Shown piece after piece: positions 63,967 to 64,000 of a stretch of 64,000 nucleotides of DNA. Origin of the DNA: an uncultured Sulfitobacter sp. Its GTDB lineage: Bacteria; Pseudomonadota; Alphaproteobacteria; Rhodobacterales; Rhodobacteraceae. The notes beneath the pieces were generated by a model, which was not told the origin of the DNA, did not search any database, and saw only the letters and a program-made list of their open reading frames with translations. A program made the translations under genes and the position numbers. The DNA lies in NCBI GenBank assembly GCA_905182645.1, contig CAJJCJ010000002.1:62001-126000 (forward strand). The letters are read 5' to 3'. Each line of letters begins with the position of its first letter. Positions within the stretch are counted from its first letter, which is position 1.

Positions 63967-64000
63967 TCGCAGGGTTAGTGGCCACCAAGGATACCGGTTT

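Noticed and set aside
1..64000. CRISPR arrays, tRNA/rRNA genes, prophage or intact IS elements
   Set aside because: No regularly spaced repeats, cloverleaf genes, integrase or intact transposase were seen on reading the intergenic regions.

Overview
The window is ordinary chromosome of an alphaproteobacterium, most likely a marine Rhodobacteraceae (Roseobacter-group) species. The grounds are a 14-gene type nuo cluster interrupted by small Rhodobacterales-type accessory genes (DUF5333, DUF5337, small lipoproteins, a NuoE with a C-terminal helix-hairpin-helix extension), an RpoE/ChrR singlet-oxygen module, a liu leucine-degradation operon and moderate-to-high GC. I see no tRNA, rRNA, CRISPR array, prophage or intact insertion sequence.

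Layout. 1-16768 (minus strand): the nuo operon nuoA-B-C-D-[lipoprotein]-E-[small ORFs]-F-[DUF5337 lies before F, other small ORFs after]-[DUF5333]-terminator-G-[lipoprotein]-H-I-[carboxymuconolactone decarboxylase-like]-J-K-L-M, with nuoM running off the left edge. 16892-23649 (minus): liuA-liuB-[nuclease]-liuD-liuE-liuC, leucine/isovalerate catabolism, with a palindromic operator candidate before liuA. 23723-25626 (minus): a DegT-type aminotransferase and a phosphoglycolate phosphatase-like HAD enzyme. 25754-31144: glmU-glmS-AlkD-like repair gene (plus), a lipoprotein (minus) and moaA (plus).

31175-40935: a divergent cluster. An argE/amino-acid-oxidase/M20 amidohydrolase operon (minus) faces a complete peptide-type ABC importer (plus: two ATPases, binding protein, two permeases). 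40932-46175: DUF3422 protein, a group-IV ornithine-type decarboxylase with a structured leader, an RluE-like pseudouridine synthase, and an Na/Pi cotransporter whose cytoplasmic PhoU-like tail is degenerate. 46298-52714: chrR-rpoE (minus) and, divergently, a six-gene membrane-lipid operon (flavin oxidoreductase, DUF1365, cyclopropane-synthase-like methyltransferase, SDR, TspO-like, DUF2177). Both transcripts start from mirror-image promoters of identical architecture (TGATCT-N16-CGTAAA). 52715-53247 holds no intact gene. 53248-55678 (minus): modABC molybdate importer. 55798-63966: NUDIX, DUF1178, SDR, lysC, a quinone-reductase-like MDR enzyme, ptsP, EcsC, GNAT and flavin-reductase-like genes.

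Most noteworthy: the RpoE/ChrR lipid operon with its divergent promoters (probably the furan/methylated fatty acid pathway of the singlet-oxygen response); the duplicated helix-hairpin-helix domain in the nuo cluster; three single-base frameshifts in small nuo-cluster genes; an intrinsic terminator in the middle of the nuo cluster; a decaying PhoU domain; a structured, uORF-containing leader before the decarboxylase; and a repeated palindrome at 31.15 and 38.9 kb. No wholly new system is evident; the RpoE operon and the nuo accessory proteins are the best places to look.
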